NCBI RefSeq assembly: GCF_932294415.1
Contig: NC_065539.1
Location: 47,344,501 to 47,408,500, forward strand
Source: Quercus robur
Lineage: Eukaryota; Streptophyta; Magnoliopsida; Fagales; Fagaceae
DNA: 64,000 nt
Direction of reading: 5' to 3'
Shown here: positions 60,352 through 64,000 of the stretch, piece by piece
Layout of the letters: each line of letters starts with the position of its first letter
How positions within the stretch are numbered: position 1 is the stretch's first letter
Notes under the pieces: model-generated
What the model saw: the letters and a program-made list of their open reading frames with translations, nothing else
Database searches by the model: none
What the model was told of the DNA's origin: nothing
Program-made: the position numbers and the translations under genes

Positions 60352-60712
60352 TTTTTTAAGAACTGAAAATATTATTCAACGGAAAGCAAATTACAAGGAA
60401 ACAAAAGAGACAACCCTACATGACTATAAACACTGGGAGGGCAACAACCCAGACCAAAAGAACCCACCAAACTTTGAATCCTAGACCATTTAGCTAATTT
60501 ATAAGCAGTCATATTTGTCTCAAAATAAACTCAATTAAAGGAAACTGAATCCAGAGAGGACCATGCCACGTGGACAACCTCTACAAAATGAATTTTTAGT
60601 CTCCAATGCATACTGTCCCTGAGAGGGAATCTATACATGTCTTAGAATCACTTTCTATAATTACACGTGAAGCATCATAACAAGTTGCAAGAGCAAGACT
60701 GAGTGCCTATAA
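60352..60712 (-). pseudogene. LINE 3' end fragment
   Basis: Minus strand reads LALATCYDASRVIIESDSKT, then CIDSLSG: the end of an RNase H domain of the same LINE type as at 36864. It continues as untranslated sequence with in-frame stops to a short poly-A (T-run at about 60350-60358). The insertion parts the UGT-3 3' flank from its conserved counterpart: UGT-1 has aacaaacacttcttttattt without the break. Confidence 0.65.
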
Positions 60713-60747
60713 CATTGCTAATGAGAGTGATGAAATAAAAGAAGAAC

Positions 60748-62121
60748 CTACACGCTTTTAACGAGGTTACCTTCACCAATCTCATCCACAAAAGCTTTGA
60801 GATTGATATAGGAAGAAGAACCAGCTTCGTTGGTAGCCTCCATAGCCAACTCCTTCCATTTCTTGGCATTCTTTCTGATTGCTTCCCCGCTCTCTCTATC
60901 TCCCACAACCAATTCCAAACATCTCTTAATCTCATCACCTTCAACAATCCCATCCTTATTCACAGTCACCCTCACTCCTATCTTCCACACATCTTCAATT
61001 AGCTTTGCATTCGTCCCTTGATCAGACCACTGTGGAAATGCTACCATTGGCACCCCTAAAATCAAACTCTCCAAAGTTGAATTCCACCCACAATGTGTCA
61101 CAAAGCATCCTAGTGAAGGATGTGATAAAACCTCCACTTGGGAACACCATGGCACTATCATTCCCCTTTGTTCTAATTCCTCTCTACAACTCAACTTCTC
61201 TTCTTCTCCATTTTCCTTAGTTCTTATGACCCACAAGAAGGGCCTCCCACAATCCAACAATCCATGTGCAATTTCCTCCATTTGTTGCCTTTTTAACACC
61301 AATAAGCTTCCAAATGAAATGTAAATGACCGATGATTCGGACTTCGAGTTGAGCCATTTGATGTAATTTTTGGAGCCATTAGACGGATCTCTTCCATCCA
61401 AAATAGCATATGGAACTAGCGGTCCAACTGAAACCAAGTTAAGTTTTTCGAGCACTTTTAAAGCCTCAGGCTCTAATGCATCAATGGTATTCACTAGAAC
61501 TCTAGGATTACTCTCCTTTTCAAGTGCTTCAAGTTGGGCTTGGAATTTAGCGCGTACAAGAGCATATGGGTTTGAAGCAAGCAAGAAGGAGGGAAGGTCA
61601 CGAGTAGCGAGTGATGGCAAACCTGGTAACTGTATCGAATAGGAAGGCCCGTCATCGTTGTTGTTCCCAATAACATCAGCAAAACCATTGTAATAGTAGT
61701 AGTATATATCGAAAACTATTGCAGGTTGAATCCAAAGAAGGGCGGAAGGAAGATGAAGCTCACGAGCCACGTCAGCAACCCAAGGTAGAAGCATTGTGTA
61801 GACTATGCACTGTTTATTGGCGATGGAGACAATGAGATCAGTGAGAGCTTTGGAGCCATTGCGCTTGAGTTGATCCAATTGTTTTTCAGCATCGTCTGTA
61901 GGTACAACTCCGTCATCATAACCGTCAGAAAAGGTGGCGAATGACAAGCCGTCAGGAGGAGGGCTTTTGATCATGCCTCGACGATGGGCGCCAATGCTGG
62001 TGAAGAAAGTGACATGCACTCCCAAGCGAATGAGGCGTTCTGCGAATTGGAAGGCAGGGTTTATATGGCCTTGCGCAGGAAATGTGACTATGACAAATTG
62101 GCTCTGCTGCTGCTTCAACAT
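60748..62121 (-). CDS. UDP-glucosyltransferase, UGT75-type (UGT-3)
   Basis: A 457-residue intronless family-1 UDP-glucosyltransferase. The frame is open 14 codons farther upstream but without an ATG there; the ATG before LKQQQSQFVIVTFPAQGH aligns with UGT-1. Catalytic His is H19. The PSPG box spans about residues 325-368 with HCGWNS and a final DQ. UGT75-type MLLPWVADVARE, LLWIQPA and IYYYYYNG blocks are present, with Thr at the usual catalytic Asp. A short insertion (AILDGRDPSNGSKNY) near residue 240 is not in the other copies. The C-terminus ends GEGNLVKSV. It is the most divergent of the three in the last two thirds, but close to UGT-1 in the first third. Acceptor unknown. TATA box, as-1-like motif and a duplicated promoter block lie upstream. 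Confidence 0.93.
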   Translation of the reverse strand: MLKQQQSQFVIVTFPAQGHINPAFQFAERLIRLGVHVTFFTSIGAHRRGMIKSPPPDGLSFATFSDGYDDGVVPTDDAEKQLDQLKRNGSKALTDLIVSIANKQCIVYTMLLPWVADVARELHLPSALLWIQPAIVFDIYYYYYNGFADVIGNNNDDGPSYSIQLPGLPSLATRDLPSFLLASNPYALVRAKFQAQLEALEKESNPRVLVNTIDALEPEALKVLEKLNLVSVGPLVPYAILDGRDPSNGSKNYIKWLNSKSESSVIYISFGSLLVLKRQQMEEIAHGLLDCGRPFLWVIRTKENGEEEKLSCREELEQRGMIVPWCSQVEVLSHPSLGCFVTHCGWNSTLESLILGVPMVAFPQWSDQGTNAKLIEDVWKIGVRVTVNKDGIVEGDEIKRCLELVVGDRESGEAIRKNAKKWKELAMEATNEAGSSSYINLKAFVDEIGEGNLVKSV

Positions 62122-62205
62122 GGTTATTTGATATTTGATATGGGTTGTGAATAGTCTAAACAAAAACAGAATATATAGTTGTTTTGTACTTTAGATATGT
62201 GAGAC

Positions 62206-62214
62206 TTATATAGA
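62206..62214 (-). promoter_or_regulatory. TATA box of UGT-3
   Basis: Minus-strand CTATATAAG about 85 bp upstream of the ATG, in the same context as the box of UGT-1. Confidence 0.6.
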
Positions 62215-62459
62215 AGGACCAATGCATATGAGGATGGGCAAGGCTTAAAAATGTAGCAAATTTTTTTTGCTTTTTAAGTCACAATTTTTGCCACAATTGT
62301 ACGTATAATAAACTATAAGTGATGGAAAAAAAAGTAATTGAAGGATTTATAGGAAAGTGATAGATAATCAATCATAAAATAAAATAGTTATAATAAAAAT
62401 TATAAAATTTTTTGTAGTACCAGAAATTAGTACTAAAGTGGACTGGGTATGAGTATTAA

Positions 62460-62476
62460 TGACGTTTGCGGTGACG
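62460..62476. promoter_or_regulatory. as-1-like element, UGT-3 (perfect half-sites)
   Basis: TGACGTTTGCGGTGACG: two perfect TGACG sites with a 7-bp spacer, as in the as-1 element (TGACG-N7-TGACG), about 245 bp upstream of the TATA box. Confidence 0.6.
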
Positions 62477-62598
62477 ATTCGGAGGAGGTGGGGCTTTGTG
62501 ATTCAATTTCTTCTTGTTGTTTTCGTTATAAACGACAAGGACTAGGTTTTTTGTGGTATTAGAAATTAGTACTAAAGTGGACTGGGTAAGAGTATTAG

Positions 62599-62615
62599 TG
62601 ACGTTTGCGGTGCCA
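62599..62615. promoter_or_regulatory. Second, degenerate as-1-like copy, UGT-3
   Basis: TGACGTTTGCGGTGCCA: the first half-site is kept, the second has two mismatches. It lies in the second unit of the promoter duplication. Confidence 0.35.
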
Positions 62616-62689
62616 ACTCGGAGGAGGTGGGGCTTTGTGATTCAATTTCTTCTTCTTGTTGTCTTCGTTATAAACGACAAGGGCTAGTT

Positions 62690-64000
62690 GGTCAGACAAA
62701 AACAATCCAATGCGTGCAAATTTCAAAGCGTGGGCCCCCAAGATTTAAAGCACTTGCACTAGTTTTAGACACCCAACGGCGTCGTGTTTGACCTGGCATT
62801 GTATTGGGCAAGACTTTGAATATAGGTTTTGACTAATGCATTCAAAACTTATCGAAACTAGTTAGTTTGGTTCTTAAAATTAATTTAAGCTCTAAATAGT
62901 TAGTTATTTTTTCTCAATTATTTTAAGGATTAAACTGATTTTAGGAGGTCACATTGATTAGTTTTGAAAAGTTTTGAATTTGTTTAACATTAGCTCAAAC
63001 CTCTGGGGTTATAAATGAAATTTAACCTTAAAAAATATTTTTCAAGACAATGATTTGAGCATTAGCATCTAATATTTAGAAAATGAGATGGGTTAAAGTT
63101 ATACATTTTCTAAACCATTAGATTTAAGTAAATCCAACCGTAAAAAAAATGTACTTATTAATGTTGATATTCTGATAAGGATTTAATTTATTATCCTTAG
63201 TTATAACATTTCATACCTATTTCTAATCCCAAAAATAAATAAATTTTTCTCTCTGCTATTTTTTTTTCATCCACTACACATTTCTCTCTTCTCCATTGCT
63301 CTTCCACCTTTATTACCTCCATTTTTACAAGATTCCACCTCCACAGTCACATAATGAAGGCAGCAAATGCATTATTGCACAAAATGGCAAAAATTAGATT
63401 GGGATTGACATCTCTGAGTGTGAGAGCCATACCAGCTGTGTGAACCTAATGGCATTGATAATTTCTTGCACAGTGAGACTTTCAGTGCATGAGATTGGAA
63501 GTAAAATGATTACTCTGATGTATGATGAATCAGTAGTACTCTATCAGATAGATGATTCATATATATATATATATATATATATGAATCATATCCCGTTATG
63601 GGACTACTGGACTAGTCAGTGGAGCAAATGTATGGACTTATTAGGGCCTTAGGAAATTAAGGATATAGACAAGGAAGTCAAATTTCACTTTGCAACATTT
63701 AAGACTCAAGCTAGTTGCCTTTGGGGGTAGAACCGTAGATCTAGAGGTGTCTTATTGCAATGAAAGCATTGACGTCCCATCAAAAAAAAAAAAAAAAAAT
63801 GTAAGCACTGACGCAATTTCAATTATTTGACAAATCTATTTGTCAATTTCTTACATATTTACTTAAAAGCTGTGCTCATGATAGAAATTATGACCAATTT
63901 TTTTTCTTTTTGGTAGAAAGGAAATGCATTAAAAACTAAAGAGTTTTGGGACAAAGTTTATTACATAACACATCATTCAAATTTGCTACAATACAAAATC
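62690..64000. other. Upstream flank and intergenic DNA
   Basis: Similarity to the UGT-1 upstream region ends near 62815. Beyond it is AT-rich DNA with an (AT)n tract at about 63558-63582. The last 110 bases (ttggtagaaaggaaatgcat and on) resemble the 3' end of a plant LINE on the minus strand, but too little is present to call it. Confidence 0.45.

Larger units (their letters stand above)
62408..62685. repeat. Duplicated promoter block of UGT-3 (2 x 139 bp)
   Basis: Two direct copies with period 139 bp (agaaattagtactaaagtgg at 62422 and 62561), each holding an as-1-like motif and ggaggaggtggggctttgtg. UGT-1 has the block once (about 2623-2740). Confidence 0.85.

Noticed and set aside
63360-63652. 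Short frames near the right edge as host exons
   Set aside because: Too short, no splice pair or recognisable motif, and an (AT)n tract lies inside one of them.

Overview
This window is nuclear DNA from a flowering plant. It is AT-rich, with intronless plant family-1 glycosyltransferase genes set in a dense bed of nested plant transposons: Mutator-like (MULE), hAT, MITE, LINE, Copia and Tat-lineage Gypsy elements. A woody eudicot such as a member of the oak order is my guess from general resemblance; nothing here proves the species. I saw no tRNA, rRNA, CRISPR or organelle insert.

Host genes. Three UGT75-type UDP-glucosyltransferase genes lie on the minus strand: UGT-1 (1000-2364), UGT-2 (10965-12320) and UGT-3 (60748-62121). 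All look intact. UGT-1 is a mosaic. Its first third and promoter match UGT-3, while its last two thirds and 3' flank match UGT-2. Upstream of each gene is a conserved block with two TGACG-type half-sites spaced by 7 bp, the layout of an as-1 element. A 1.07-kb Pack-MULE carrying a piece of a RING-H2 E3 ligase gene has landed 23 bp beyond this motif in UGT-2.

3.0-10.3 kb holds a tandem duplication split by two solo LTRs (the sister copy shows the empty site each time), a minisatellite and dispersed repeats.

14.3-35.0 kb is the most striking part. One MULE about 20.7 kb long has terminal inverted repeats and a perfect 9-bp target duplication. Inside it are about 23 units of a 92-bp repeat, a hAT element, possible captured host exons, a Copia gag fragment, and a second MULE (about 19.48-31.76 kb). 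The inner MULE has roughly 2-kb inverted ends built from about 25 copies per side of a CG-containing palindrome. It carries a MuDR-type transposase gene and a plant-mobile-domain (PMD/MAIN-like) gene. PMD proteins act in transposon silencing in Arabidopsis, so a transposase, a PMD gene and dense palindromic arrays in one element is the best candidate here for an undescribed system. This copy of both genes carries a few lesions.

35-49.6 kb is intergenic: a LINE fragment split by a hAT element, a second hAT with GATACG-rich ends, and an old broken Copia element with a 2.35-kb solo LTR inside. 49.6-59.6 kb is a young, nearly whole Tat-lineage Gypsy element with antisense ORFs. UGT-3, with a LINE fragment in its 3' flank, follows.
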